Source: Epiperipatus broadwayi
Lineage: Eukaryota > Onychophora > Udeonychophora > Euonychophora > Peripatidae
Length of the DNA stretch: 64,000 bases
Direction: 5' to 3'
NCBI GenBank assembly: GCA_028023455.1
Contig: JAQFVV010012491.1
Location: 1,037,501-1,101,500 of the forward strand
Positions 24,451-36,019 of the stretch are shown in pieces. The stretch's first letter is position 1. Each line of letters opens with the position of its first letter. Under the pieces are notes generated by a model. That model worked only from the letters and a program-made list of their open reading frames with translations, did no database searches and was not told the DNA's origin. The translations under genes and the position numbers were made by a program.

Positions 24451-24829
24451 TATATATATATATAGACCAATACAACATAAAAATCAAAGCTGCAGATCAG
24501 ATATAGGAATTGATTGGGTAATCACTAAATTTACTAGCTATAATACAATGTGATAATATGGCCATTCAAAACTAATGAAGTGAAAGTCACAAATGATGGG
24601 TCTATACAGATAGCCATAATGGATATATGCACCATAAGAAGTTCTTATGCTATTCAGTGTTTGGGTATGCAAGTTGCCTTCGGTAGTTTTATAACATTAA
24701 AAAAAACATTTTGCTGTCTACCTATAAAAAGAAGGTATGAAAGTTTTGTGGCTATGAGAAGTGATGATCACACAGCAAAAATGCTCAAAGAGGTTGTTTT
24801 ATTTCTTATCAACTAAATTGAGATAGGCA

Positions 24830-26381
24830 ATGCATCTCTTTTCAAATACACACTTTCTTCAGAAATATTGATTAATGTGCCAGCTTTACCCAACATCTTT
24901 CTGTGCAAATGCTTTGTTTTTGATCAGAAGAGGATCGGTCATGAAGATTTCTATTGGATAAATTATATGTGCATTTTTATTAATATATTTATTCTTCTTT
25001 GTGCATGATTATAGTAAAATTTTAATATTTGTAAGCAATAATTTTGTAATTAATCACTTGATTTTATATTTTAGATAGATTCTACCAAATAAAATGAAAT
25101 CTTTTTCATAATCTAAAAGGTAAGACAGATAGATAATAAAAACAGCATTATTATTATTAGCATTCCACATTGTATTAAATATAAATTTCTTTTTTGTTTA
25201 GCTACATCAAGTATTGAATCTGAGCCATTTACAACCTGAAGAATAATTAGACTAACTTATTAATCTATTGACTTTTTCTTCATTCATTATATGTAGACCC
25301 ATTCAATGAAAATTTTCTTGTGGGGTTTTTTAGAAAATGAAAGATAATAATTTATTCTACTTTTTGATGTTTTGGACTAATGAATTGTCATAGGTTAAGT
25401 CTTGTTATATGCTATTTTATTGGAAATTTTATAAGGAATGTAACAAATCTGTTAATAGATTTTAAAAAATTAAAATGTATCCATTAAGATGTAAAAAATA
25501 CTGAAGAAATATAAAAATAATAATTTTTAAAAATGCTAAAATCTTTTTTTTTAATTTTTGAATGTGTAATGACAATATTTTTCAACTTTATTACATTCCT
25601 TAGTATTTTATATATTTCTAATAACATAAACTACATGATTTGTTCCTAATGCTAATTGAAGTTATTATAAAAATTGTCTTTCACCAATTCTCCAAAAATC
25701 CAATATGATTTCTATTATACTGAGAGAGTTAAATTTGCTATTTTAAAGGATATTTTCATTACTCAGCTTATGAAATAAGTGAATAGTAACAGACTTCTTA
25801 AAAAAAATTATGGCAAAAGAGAACATGTTTTTCATGAAACAGAAGATCTCATTTTTATTATAGATTATCTCAAGAATAATTTTAAAAAATGCAATACTGG
25901 TTGTTTTCATTGGGGGGATAAGGGTGCTAATAAAATATAATGGAGAGATATGATGAAGTCTTTCTAAAAGTAAAATTTGAAGTAAAAGATGTAAGACCTT
26001 ATAAAATATCAAATAGATTACAAAGATCATCATGTGATATACATGGGCATATTTGTGCTCTGTAGATTAGTTTGCATAATTATTGCAAATTTAATTGTTC
26101 ATGTTTTATTTATTTCCTGGAATTAAATTTTTCATACTCATTTGCATATGACATCTAATAATAATTTCAAACTATCAACAAATAATGATCTAAGTGTTAT
26201 ACCTTGATAGTACTCTATCATAAGAGAATATTAATTTGATCATTATAAAACATAAATAAATTGAGTTAATAATGGTGCTACTTTATAAAATATTTAATGT
26301 AGAATTAACTTATAGAACCTACTTTTAGATAAACAAAGATTTTAAATATTTAACTTTAAAAAAAAAATTAGTCTCATTTGA
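24830..26381. other. AT-rich non-coding stretch
   Basis: No coding, tRNA-like or TIR sequence recognised. The 96-codon minus frame at 25743-26033 is hydrophobic because of AT-rich composition and has no domain features. Confidence 0.4.
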
Positions 26382-26398
26382 TTCTATGTTATAATGTT

Positions 26399-26516
26399 GT
26401 TGTTTTTTTTACATATGTCATAGCATCAGCCGGGAGGCGAACCCGTAACAACCGTCTGCAACCAACTGCTTGCTTGCAAGGCAGCTGCGCTGACTTCTCG
26501 GCTAACAACGCTTGAC
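26399..26516 (-). mobile_element. tRNA-derived SINE (family A), full tRNA head
   Basis: On the minus strand a tRNA-like head is clear: GTTAGCCGAGAAGTCAGCGC (A box region), CCTTGCAAGC anticodon-stem-like segment, and ACGGGTTCGCCTCCCG (B box GGTTCGCCTCC). A short body GGCTGATGCTATGACATATG and an A-rich tail (T run at 26402-26410) follow. A 17 bp target duplication flanks it: TTCTATGTTATAATGTT (26382-26398) and TTCTATGCTATAATGTT (26517-26533), one mismatch. At 118 bp it is essentially a tRNA head plus tail, with no LINE-like 3' region. Extra bases between the boxes and the missing acceptor stem argue against a working tRNA. Confidence 0.82.
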
Positions 26517-26539
26517 TTCTATGCTATAATGTTTTAAAT

Positions 26540-28130
26540 GAGAATCACAAATGTGTTGTGAATATACTTTTGATCTGAATAATAATGATTTAAATTTTCA
26601 TATTATATGAATGACTGGTTTTTTTTAATAATAGTAATAGATATAAAACTCAATTCCTAAATTATTTAAAACATTTACTGATTAGATGAGAATTGTTTAC
26701 GCTCCGTTGGAGTAATTTTCATCAATGTATAAATAAATGCAAATTTAATAATAATAAAATATAACGAAAACTATTAAAATTTCTTCAAAACCAATCAGTA
26801 AAAATTAATATTTATCAAACTAAAATAATACCTTCTCACATATAGCTTCTAATTCTACATATCTCCTTTAAAAATATTATAAACATCTCAATTATTTTTA
26901 TTAAAAATTGTAACTAAGTAGTGAATGGTTAATTTCTGATAGGATAATTTTTTAACATTGTATTTTCCTTTAGAAATACAGTATACACGTTTTTGTTGGT
27001 AACATGCCTCTTTTTTCTCTGAAAGTATAAATTTTATGATTATTTTATTTTTTAAAAAGGCTATAACTTCCTTCACAATTGTTTGTATTTTTCTGTAAAT
27101 ATTTTATAAATTTTTTTTAAAAAAAAAAAGCGTGTAAGCTTTATTTTTAATCAAAAAAAAAAAAAAAAAATTATTCAGAAAAGAAAATCTGCTGAATAAT
27201 TAACATCAAATAATGTTTCAAAAATTCACTAATTGCATAACACAATTTTACATGAGAGAGAAATAATGTGAAAATGTTTTTTTGTTTACAATTTCAATCT
27301 CAGTTCTAAGCTTTTTCCCCATACTGCCCCCTTTTTTTAAATTGTTCGGAATATAAAGATTTCTTAGAAAATGCACATAATTTCTATTTCAAGTTTTAAT
27401 TAAATTTCTGTCAATTATATTCATTAATAATCCTAATCATTGTTAGAAGTAATAAAGATAAAATATGAAAGTAAACAAACTTGTTAAGAAATCTCCTTTC
27501 AAATTATATTGATTGAAGTTTTATTTAAAATTGTTCAATCTTTCTACACACAACCACACACACACATCACCACCACCACCATTCCCCATTGCAATAAAAA
27601 TAGATTGCAATATTTCTAATTTTAAAAAATGGTTTCTTTAGTTTCTCACACCTTTTTCAATATGAATATATTTTTTTCCTTTATGTACACACACAAACTG
27701 GGGTGAGTTACTATCCTACCATCATACTTCCCATTATATAACTTAGTGACTTGGCTACTGAATATACTAATTAATATGCATTAGATATATATTGATTATT
27801 GCTCAATTCTATGAACATCTATCTTATTGCTTTTCTGCTTGAAATTTTTTTTTTTGTTTCAATAAGACTTGTGAATAATCTCCAATGTATATAGTAAACC
27901 TAATAAAGTTAATTTAAAACTAAAGTAAGTCATTATTGAGATGCTAAAATAAATAGTTCAAAAAAGATATCAAATATACAAATTACTCTGGGAATAAAGT
28001 ATTAGTATCTTATTTACTAGTTATATTAGTCTGCATCCTAGAAGATATAGAGTTGCTGTGAATGGCATTATTCATCCACTGACCATATGCTAAAATGAGT
28101 GTTTTTTTTATTATACTATGTTGTGAATTT
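26540..28130. other. AT-rich non-coding stretch with microsatellites
   Basis: No gene recognised. Long A runs lie at about 27118-27130 and 27155-27171, and a CA/CACCAC microsatellite at 27545-27585. Confidence 0.45.
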
Positions 28131-28819
28131 TCCTTCTAATGAAACTGACTTGTGGCTTACTCTATAATTCTCTTTCTAGTATGCACATTTTTTTAGACTC
28201 CCAGTGTGTCAGATGGGCCCAAGACCTTTCTACTGGATCCTCATTTTATCGGACTATCCCTTCCATTTTCATGCCCATTATGGGTCTTATGTTCACACAG
28301 CCTACACTTAACACACCTTTCTCAACCTTTATCTGCACCTCCCCCCCCTCCATGATTCTATTAACCTACCCGCAATCTATATTCACTTGAAAGATTATTT
28401 TGCAACATTTTATTACGTTTCTATTATAAATTTCATTCTATTTATTATAGGCTTTATTCAATTTATTTATTTTTATCTTAGTATTTTGATTCTCTCCCAA
28501 AAAAAAAAAAAAAGACTTTTTTTTTATTTCTCTCTCAAATATTGCCCTTCAAAAATTTGCTTTACTTTATTTCCTGTAACTATCTTTTATTTCATTTTCA
28601 CTATCACACATTAATTCTAAATAATAAAAACACATTTTATTTATTTAACTCTATTTCTTTTACTTATTAACTCTCAAAACAAAAACAAAAAAACATTTTA
28701 TTTTATTTTATTTGTTTAATTTTATTTCCATACTCATAATTCTCAAGAAAAACATTTTATAATATTTATTCAATTTTATTTCCATTATTCTTATAATCCA
28801 TGTACAATAAACCTTTTTT

Positions 28820-29500
28820 TTTTTCTAAAAGTCTGTCCAATTTCTAAAGCCATACTTAATTTTTGTCAGGTGATTCTTTTAAGTTTCTTACATATCCGCT
28901 AGGACCAGGAAATCTTGACCTACTTCTAGGCCTGGCTTGATCTTCCAGATGGTTGGTTTCCGGCTCACAGTTAGTATATTCCTCATCCCCTTTTCTGATT
29001 ATTATAAGTTTCCCTATACTTATTTATTTTATCACAATCATTTTTATATCTATAATACTCATATTTTCCTCTCTTTCAAAGAGTTGAAACTCCTTTTCTT
29101 TGGCTACATAGGCTGGCCTCATGCTGTCAAATGCATTCAGGAGCTGGGCAATTTTCTCAACCGCTTTCCTTTCAGCACATATTTTTATAAAATTTCTTTA
29201 CATTAGTAGGATTATTCTTTAAATGTGTGTACATTTTTCTCTACCATGAATATTTACATTTTTACTTTCTGATTTACTTTTCTCTTTCTCATCTTTTAAT
29301 TTTACTATTTCTATTTTTTCTTTTACCTTTTAGTTATATTTTACTTCTGACACATATTTATTTTCAGATTCATGGATATCATTTGACTCAGAAATATTTT
29401 CTGGTTCTGGCTTCATTTCTGAATCAGACTTAATTTCTGATTCAGGTTTATTTACCATATTCGAGCTATTTATTTGAGCTTTTCTATTTATTTTCAATTT
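28820..29500 (-). pseudogene. Possible relic of a Lys/Glu-rich coding sequence
   Basis: The plus strand is strongly pyrimidine-rich here. Read on the minus strand it gives a long, mostly open, acidic/basic peptide with repeated SE words (PESEIKSDSEMKPEPEN; ESNDIHESENKYVSE), then KAVEKIAQLLNAFDSMRP and KEKEFQLFEREE, interrupted by a few stops. The composition resembles a Gag/ORF1-like or coiled-coil protein. I do not recognise the family, and strand-biased composition alone could produce such frames. Confidence 0.25.
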
Positions 29501-30411
29501 TATCTAATTTATCTTCTATTTTATACTTCGCTTTCGTACTTTTTATTCTCCCCACCCCCCATCTTCTAGTATTTTCCTATCTTCTATTCAGGCTATCATC
29601 ATCTCCTGTATAAACCATTCTATTTGTTTTTCAAACCTTGCCTCAAATCACTTCATAATTTCATTTTCTTTTGTTACTTTTTTCTACTTTATATTTCCTG
29701 TTTCTTTATTATCATTATTTTTAACTATTTAAAAATCAAACAAAATGTTCGACTAACTCAAAACCCTCAATCCTCTCTTAATTCCTACCTGACTATAAAT
29801 AACCTCCAATAAATTTATTTATCTCTCTGATTGTTTTTTCTTCTCTCTTCTTTATATTTATATTACATATCTTACTCTTTTTATTTTATATTCTTAATTA
29901 TTTTATATTTTTAATATTATAATTTGTTTGCCTTGGTCTATTTCTCTTCTCACACTGCTCACCAATTTTACTTTTATTATTATGCAATTTAGTATTTATT
30001 TTAATTTTTAGTTTCAGACTTTTTTTTTAAACTTTAATTTTGCTGGGTCATTTATGGCACTTTGCCTCCCATGTAGAACAGCATTTGAACCAGGTCCCTC
30101 TGAACTTGCTTTTATTACTAGGTTTAAAATACCTTTTTAAATAGTTTTTGGTAAATTTTTTGGGATTAGTTTGACTGCCCTTTGGCAGCACTTGATACAT
30201 TAGTATTTAAGGTACTTGGATATTATTTCTGCAATGAAGAAAAGATAGGAGGCCTTTTCACATACATGAAAAAGGAGTAATCATCTGGCCAACATCAAAT
30301 AAAACTTGCAATTTGAGTGTAATTTCTTATTGAAAAACGTGTTGTAAATGTACCGAAAAACATGTTTTGAAATGTGTACCACAAAAGCTATTATATTGGT
30401 GCCTCTTTCAG

Positions 30412-30892
30412 ATTTTTTGCATATTTAATTCTGCATTATTGGTTCTATTTCTTTTTTTTCATTAAAAAAAGTTTGTTGTCTAAATTTCAAGTTAATTTGT
30501 TAGTTAATTCGTTTTTTATTCTGCCTTTTTCCATCTTTAATTTGAATTTTCTTATTTTCTTCTGCATTTTTTGGACTTTTTAACTCTTCAAAGTTTGTTC
30601 TGCGTTTTTTCATCATCTTGAATTTCAAGTTTGCATATTATTGTTGCTTAATTTTTTGCATAATTAATTCACATTATTGTTTCTATTTCATTGTTTTTTT
30701 CATTAAAAAAAGTTTGTTGTTTAAATTTCAAGTTAGTTTTTTAGTTAATTCTTCGTTTTTTATTCTGCTTTTTTTCATCTTTAATTTGAACTTTGTTATT
30801 TACTTCTGCGCTTTTTGGACTTTTTAACTCTTCAAAGTTTGTTCTGCATCTTTTCATCATCTTGAATTTCAAGTTTGCATCTTGTTGTCATT
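30412..30892 (+). repeat. Two-copy tandem repeat, unit about 240 bp, inside Merlin
   Basis: The copy at 30412-30650 is followed directly by a second at 30651-30892, with the same order of words (ATTTTTTGCATA, AAAAAAAGTTTGTTGT, TGGACTTTTTAACTCTTCAA, CATCATCTTGAATTTCAAG). A third partial start follows. The unit is T-rich and lies between the left TIR and the transposase, where subterminal repeats are common in DNA transposons. Confidence 0.8.
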
Positions 30893-30935
30893 TAATTCTG
30901 TGTTGTTAATAGTATTTATTTCTTTGTTGGATAAA

Positions 30936-31799
30936 ATGATGACAGTTTGGAAGCTGCTGGCTACCGCAAAGAAGACAATTCTTTATTTCCAACAGCAAGG
31001 CATCCTGCCATCAGTCAAAATGTGTCCTAATGATCAGACTATGACTTTTTACATATACACCTTCTGACAAATAGTGGTGTTGCAATGTTGCAACACTAAA
31101 ATTGTCATTCGTAAAGGAACGTGGTTGGAAGGTTTCAAGATCCCATTCCTAACCACCATCTACTTGATTTACCCTTGGACTCATCAATTAACTTCTATCG
31201 AATGGAGGGGAAATGAGCTTGGCTAAGCAAACAAATCATAATAATTTGAAACAACTATATAGGGGAAGTTTGCAGCATTGCCATGCTTCAATGAGAAATG
31301 CCTAAAATTGGAGGATTGGGCAAAATCATTGAAATTGACAAGTCTATTTTTCCAAATGTGAAAATCAACAAGGCAGAATTCTTCCCAAACAGTGGATGTT
31401 TGGTGGGTTATGTCGAGAGATGGAGCAATGTTTCATCAAGATAAAAGATAGGAGTACAGAGACTCTGATGAAAGCTATCCAAAGACAAGGTACAAGAGAG
31501 TTCCACAAACTACACTCCAACTGCTGAAATTCCTACAAAACCAAGGAATTCATAGCTGCTGGTTATGAGCATTTGTGTGTCAACCACACATATAACTTCG
31601 TGAATCCAAAACTGGGGACACCCAAATCAATGAACACCTATGGGGCTCTGCCAAATGGCAAAACAAACAGCAGCAAGGCACATCAAGGCAACATAGCGAC
31701 TCCTACCTGGCAGAATTCATATGGCGTAGATTACACAGACATGACAAAGCCTTCTTTTCCATACTAAATGACATCAAGAATGTTTTCCCTCCAGTCTAA
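30936..31799 (+). pseudogene. Merlin transposase (ISXO2/IS1595-like DDE), pseudogene
   Basis: Length (288 codons) and block order match a whole Merlin transposase. The N terminus MMTVWKLLATAKKTI leads to MCPND, the first half of the zinc-ribbon region. Then, across frameshifts, come IRKGTWLEG, IPFLTTIYLIYPWTHQLTSI, IGGLGKIIEIDKSIF (first catalytic D), a degenerate second block, AGYEHLCVNHTYNFV, and an open C-terminal stretch: INEHLWGSAKWQNK (catalytic E retained), SYLAEFIWRRLHRHDKAF and ILNDIKNVFPPV with TAA at 31797-31799. The second catalytic aspartate appears to be N in HSNC. At least three frameshifts and stops make it non-functional. The ISXO2 fold carries out cut-and-paste transposition in the nucleus. 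Confidence 0.85.
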
Positions 31800-32060
31800 A
31801 AACATCTAATCATTTCATTATTGAATTACTTTGTTGACTTTGTTATTAATTATTTAATTATTTGTTGATGTTGTCCATTTAATAAAAACACATTGCTATT
31901 TCTTCCAGTCTGAAAAACATCTCATCAAACTGCTGCAATTTACACTTATTTTTTTATTTCATTATTGAATTACTTCGTTAACTTTGTTATTAATGTTTTT
32001 TTTCTTGTTGTTAATGTTCTCCATTTAACAAAACACATTGTTATTTGTTTATACAAAAAC
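31791..32060 (+). repeat. Duplicated 3' region after the Merlin transposase
   Basis: The sequence following the transposase stop (CCAGTCTAAAAACATCT, then ATTTCATTATTGAATTACTT and CATTTAATAAAAACACATTG) recurs from about 31906 in the same order with indels. This is a partial tandem duplication of roughly 115-140 bp. An AATAAA in each copy could have served polyadenylation of the transposase message. Confidence 0.65.
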
Positions 32061-32377
32061 TTAGATTGTGTGGCAAAATTCTATTCACAGCACATACTGT
32101 GTAATCACATGCTCAGTAATGATTGGGGGGAGGGGATTTCCACTTTAAATGTCCATTTTGTCTGCAAGAAGAAATCAATTCCATATTGGTTCTTTCAACT
32201 ACCCAAGATGTTCTATTAGAGCCAGTAAGTATATGTAATGTTTTGGTATGTATTTTAAAAAAATATTTCTACATATTTTTTGAAATCAATTAAATTCAGT
32301 GTCAAAGCGTCGTATACATTTCTGCATAAGTATATATTTCATACATTTTTTTGTCTTTCTTTTTAAAAAATATATAT

Positions 32378-32557
32378 CTTGGGTATTATTCCTGCAACAT
32401 GGACCACGTATTGCTGTGCCTTTTTCACATTCATATTGAAGCTGCAGATAACTTTGTAAATGGTTCCCAAAATAACAACATTACAAAGTTACCAGTGCAT
32501 TGATATGAATGTGAAAATGCACAATACATTGTCCATATTACAGAAATAATACCCAAG
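32378..32557. repeat. 180 bp imperfect palindrome at the Merlin right end
   Basis: Arms of about 80 bp starting CTTGGGTATTATT are inverted copies (left 32378-32458, right 32477-32557), with central complementary TAACTTTGTAA / TTACAAAGTTA. The right arm is also the Merlin right TIR. The left arm has lost the terminal GGTA. This is either a subterminal duplication or a nested Merlin-derived MITE. Confidence 0.75.
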
Positions 32558-32569
32558 TACCATATTTCA

Positions 32570-33060
32570 TTATTATCAGAACAAGCTTAATTTATTCTTA
32601 GTAATCTGACTTCATCTTTTTATAGTTTTACTTACTATGTTTTTAATATCTTTCTAATATACTTTTAAAATCTAAACTTTAATACATTTGCTTTAATATT
32701 TACTTTAATATGCTTATTGCATTTAATACATAACTTTCTTGGTAATTATTATTTTATATCTTTTTGCTTTGATGAGCTTATTATCAAGCTTTTTACATAT
32801 TTATTCTTTATTCTTCTTTGCTTCTATTCATAACATTATTTATTTAACAATATCTTTTCTATTTATTATTTCATTATGCAATTATTCAATTATATCTCTA
32901 AAACATGGGAATGGACTGGCAATTCAAGCAGAGGAGAGAATACCATTGATAGCATAACCATCAACAATACCCATGGCCAGATTGGGCTACACGAAGCATA
33001 CCACAATCACATTTCCTGACTGTGACTCACTTTGACTTCTGGAACAAAACTCTACCATCA
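32570..33060. other. Non-coding stretch, nothing recognised
   Basis: AT-rich to 32880, then a mixed-composition segment (32900-33060) without a recognisable domain. Confidence 0.4.
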
Positions 33061-33069
33061 AGAGCATTT

Positions 33070-33170
33070 TATTTGTTTTGAGAATCAAACTCAGGCACCA
33101 GCCAACTATATGTTATATAGCTGACATGCTCGAACAACAGATACACCAACCAGTGCTTGACATATTCCAA
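33070..33170 (-). mobile_element. Possible tRNA-derived SINE head
   Basis: On the minus strand GGTTGGTGTATCTGTTGTTC and, about 45 bases later, GAGTTTGATTCTC are spaced like the A and B boxes of a tRNA, with an AT-rich anticodon region between. No target duplication was found and the body is not shared clearly with the other SINEs here. Confidence 0.35.
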
Positions 33171-33199
33171 TTAGCTCCTACTCTTAATAAAGGAGGTCC

Positions 33200-34495
33200 A
33201 GTGCATTAACTTAATACATATAAACATTTATATCTTTAAATAAATGGTGATGCAGTGACAAGAGAGAGAGAGAATATACCAAATAATAAATAAGCAAACA
33301 TGAGGATTTATTCATACACACACACATTGTAATATAACATAACATGATAACATTTTACATAGAAAAATATAAATGATTAGTTCAGGTTAAATTTTATAAT
33401 AGTCCATTAAAATTCATTTCATTAAAAAATATAAAGCGTCTATAGATAATTATTATGGAAAATATATTTACATAGGTTTTCATTATTTGTGATGAGATGA
33501 CATAGTTCTTTTGGTTTGGTTTTCTTTAATGTTATTTTCCAACTGGTTGGCCTTTTGGTCTCCATCAATGATTTCATAGCTTGTCTTCCATTCTGCTATT
33601 TGACAATGGGAGAGAATTTGTGGCAGCATCTATTTCACCATTTTGGCATCATTTGCCAGGGAGAGGTTCAGGCAGGTACAGTTTATTTTGTGGAGGATTT
33701 AGGGCATAAAGCCCAGTCAAAGACTTCTAAGACTGTCTAGCAACACATGTTGCTAGTTCTGCAGCTTCTGCAATAATATTTTCCATAGCAGTATTGACTG
33801 GCTCTATCCTGTATTTAGATTTCTGAATCTCTGAAGCATGTAATGAATCAATGAGACAGCATGAAGACCAAAATAATCAAACTGATTAAAGACCAGAAAA
33901 ATAACAATAGACAGTTGAAATTTTTATACCCTTTCTCTCCCATTGTTCTTTTTCTCATCATAACTTTAGTTTTTATCATAACTTAAATCTATTTTTTTAA
34001 ATTAAATTATAGCATTTTCTTTAATCTAATTGATTTTTACAATATTCTTTACTCTAATCATTTTTTCTAGATTAATCTACTATCTCTTTGCATTGATTCT
34101 GATAAGATAGTTTACAGGTTGTAATTAATTCAGTTAGATTGGTTTCGATTTTATTATCAGCCAGAAATCTTTATTGGCATTCCAAAAGTTTACTTTCACT
34201 AATTAATTAAACTTTTTTATTTTAGATTTTTACTAAGATTTATTTTTGAACATTTATTCTTTTAACTTTTCTTTAATTTATAAAAAGGAGAGTTGAGTTT
34301 TTAAGATTTTATTTCTAATTCTTTTCCCACCTGCTTTTTTTCCTTTTTAATTTATTACATTTTAAAATCTACTTAATTATTCTTTCAAATAAATATGATC
34401 ATATATTTTTAAATTATGAAATATGTACTGCAGACATATGTAAGTTTTATAACATATATCTTGCTAGCATTACAATATATATATTTTGCTTTGAA
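33200..34495. other. Non-coding stretch, nothing firmly recognised
   Basis: 33510-33760 contains a 74-codon frame of mixed composition with no recognisable domain; its complement reads NIIAEAAELATCVARQS, faintly like a retroelement. The remainder is T-rich. Confidence 0.35.
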
Positions 34496-34498
34496 AAA

Positions 34499-34800
34499 AA
34501 TGCTAAATGGAGATTGAAACATCTAAATGAAAATACAGATAAATTGGATTATATTTTGACTAACAAAAGATATGCATTTAAAATAACTACAGTGTTTTCA
34601 ACACAGGAAGGTATTATTGATTAATAAAATATAAGATACATGTTAATGAAAAACAAAAGCTGAAAAGTATTACAAAAAGATAATCTTAACAGATATCCCT
34701 AACATTCAGAAACATTCTAGTAATTTAAATTAGAACTTGATGATCATTTAAAAAATTATCAGACTTTAAAATTGATTGAGATCAATAAAAAAAATCATTT
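34499..34800 (+). pseudogene. RTE retrotransposon fragment, end of endonuclease
   Basis: This segment aligns by eye at DNA level with 58622-58950 of the RTE copy: TAAATGGA..., AAATTGGATTATATTTTGA, AAGATACATGTTAATG, CAGAAACATTCTA and TTTAAATTAGAACTT occur in the same order. It therefore covers the part after the GDFNA motif, equivalent to the DYILTNRK and CKIHVN blocks. Both ends are truncated and the frame is fully broken. Confidence 0.7.
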
Positions 34801-34861
34801 ATATTCTATTAAAAATGCTACTGTACTGGTCAAAACATCTTGATCTATCTAACATGAGCTG

Positions 34862-34990
34862 GAACTCACAAAATGTACTTCAAACCCAGTCAAGCCTAAG
34901 ATTTAGGTCAGGGGCCAACCTGGATTTGAACCCATTCTCCAAGCCCCAGATCAAACACCTAATGGACAACATAACAATGATGGCCCATGA
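34862..34990 (-). mobile_element. tRNA-derived SINE (family B), copy with intact B box
   Basis: The minus strand carries a perfect B box in GGGTTCAAATCCAGG (34920-34933 region), preceded by a tRNA-like stretch beginning GGCCATCATTGTTATGTTG. It is followed by TAAATCTTAGGCTTGACTGG, which resembles the family-B body at 37.7 kb. The acceptor stem is not paired well enough for a functional tRNA gene. No target duplication was seen. Confidence 0.5.
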
Positions 34991-35339
34991 GAATTAATTC
35001 TTAAGTCTGGCCCACTAGCAGAGTGGAGAAGACAATGAGACTCAATATTAACTATGACTTAACTAAAATATGTATACGCATGGTTGTACATTTGGAAGTG
35101 GAGAAAAAGGAATTTAAACTACTCAAACAAATTAGACAATAAAAAATAGTTTAATATAATGACAAATTATTATCATTTTGACTTAATTATATACATTTAT
35201 ATGTACGTGAATGAACAAGCGGTCTACCAAATGGTAGATAATTAAAGATTGGAATTCACGCAAAGGGTTCTCATATGCTCTTTTATTAACTAAATAGTAT
35301 ATATAATTTAACACACATCTTTGTTGGGTACAGTTTTAA

Positions 35340-35960
35340 GATGCCAATCAATTATAAAAAAAGATTACATAAGCTTGCAATTAATGCTTTGGTTTATGGT
35401 TCTGAAACGTGGTGGCTAACATTATTTCGGGGAGCGTGCTGAGATTCATTATATATATATATAAGAAAATTAATAACTCTTTTACTTAACATTTGGAAAG
35501 AAGAATGCTTTGTTTTCCCCAAGGCGTATACTCTTAAATAAAAAAATAACAAATTACTATGGTGAGATTGCATAATATGACTGAAATAACATTTTAATTA
35601 ACAAAACTACTAATATTTGGCATATATACATTTTTAGCAGAGCACAAGTTTAGTATTATTACAGCACTAAAGTTAGGTCATAAGCAAAAGAAATAATAAT
35701 ATAAAAAGTGGCGGTACTGACAATGGCAGAGAAATCAAAGATAAGGTCATGCTTCTAAACGAAAAACAAAATCTAAAACCCCCTTCTTCGGCAGTGCTTA
35801 GAGAAATGTGGATAAAGCATGCCTTGGACATCACCAATGTGCAGAGACCTTTTATACAAAGAAAGTGGTCCTGGGTAGATCAACTATCCACAGGACAAGG
35901 CATGAGAAGAAATCTATGGGTTCAATCTTGTTGTAACCCCCAGATTAGAAGCACGTAATA
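35340..35960 (+). pseudogene. Decayed non-LTR reverse transcriptase C-terminal fragment
   Basis: Near 35380-35415 the plus strand reads NALVYGSETWWLT, the thumb block 'YGsEtW' of non-LTR reverse transcriptases. A 69-codon frame at 35749-35958 contains QRKWSWVDQLSTGQGMRRNL, corresponding to the 'rkWkWaGHiaRr' block that follows in RTE and related elements. Order and spacing agree with one broken copy, but each block is short. Confidence 0.4.
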
Positions 35961-36019
35961 TATATAAATTCACAAAGATTAGCTGAATGTCAGTAACACA
36001 GTATGGATAAATGTCACTA

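Larger units (their letters stand above)
30211..32561 (+). mobile_element. Merlin-superfamily DNA transposon, decayed
   Basis: The left tip GGTACTTGGATATTATTTCT (30211) is matched inverted at the right end (32561 inward, GGTACTTGGGTATTATTTCT), and the similarity extends about 60 bp to a TTTTCACAT word. Flanks read GTATTTAA (30203-30210) and ATATTTCA (32562-32569), a 6/8 match that fits an old 8 bp target duplication. Inside are a roughly 240 bp tandem repeat (30412-30892), an ISXO2/IS1595-like transposase relic (30936-31799), a second duplicated region (31791-32060) and a terminal hairpin (32378-32557). Tips starting GG, the 8 bp duplication and this transposase together define Merlin. Confidence 0.82.

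Noticed and set aside
24550-24816. 88-codon frame as a small gene
   Set aside because: No start context, domain or conservation evidence; no recognisable protein on either strand.
26399-26516. Functional tRNA gene on the minus strand
   Set aside because: A and B boxes are present, but extra bases between them, no acceptor stem and a target duplication with A tail identify a SINE.
28139-28390. Zinc-knuckle Gag on the minus strand
   Set aside because: A CxxC...GH-like word (KCRLCEHKTHNGH) appears in one frame, but spacing does not fit CCHC and neighbouring frames are closed.
33516-33760. Retroelement fragment on the minus strand
   Set aside because: The faint likeness is confined to about 17 residues.
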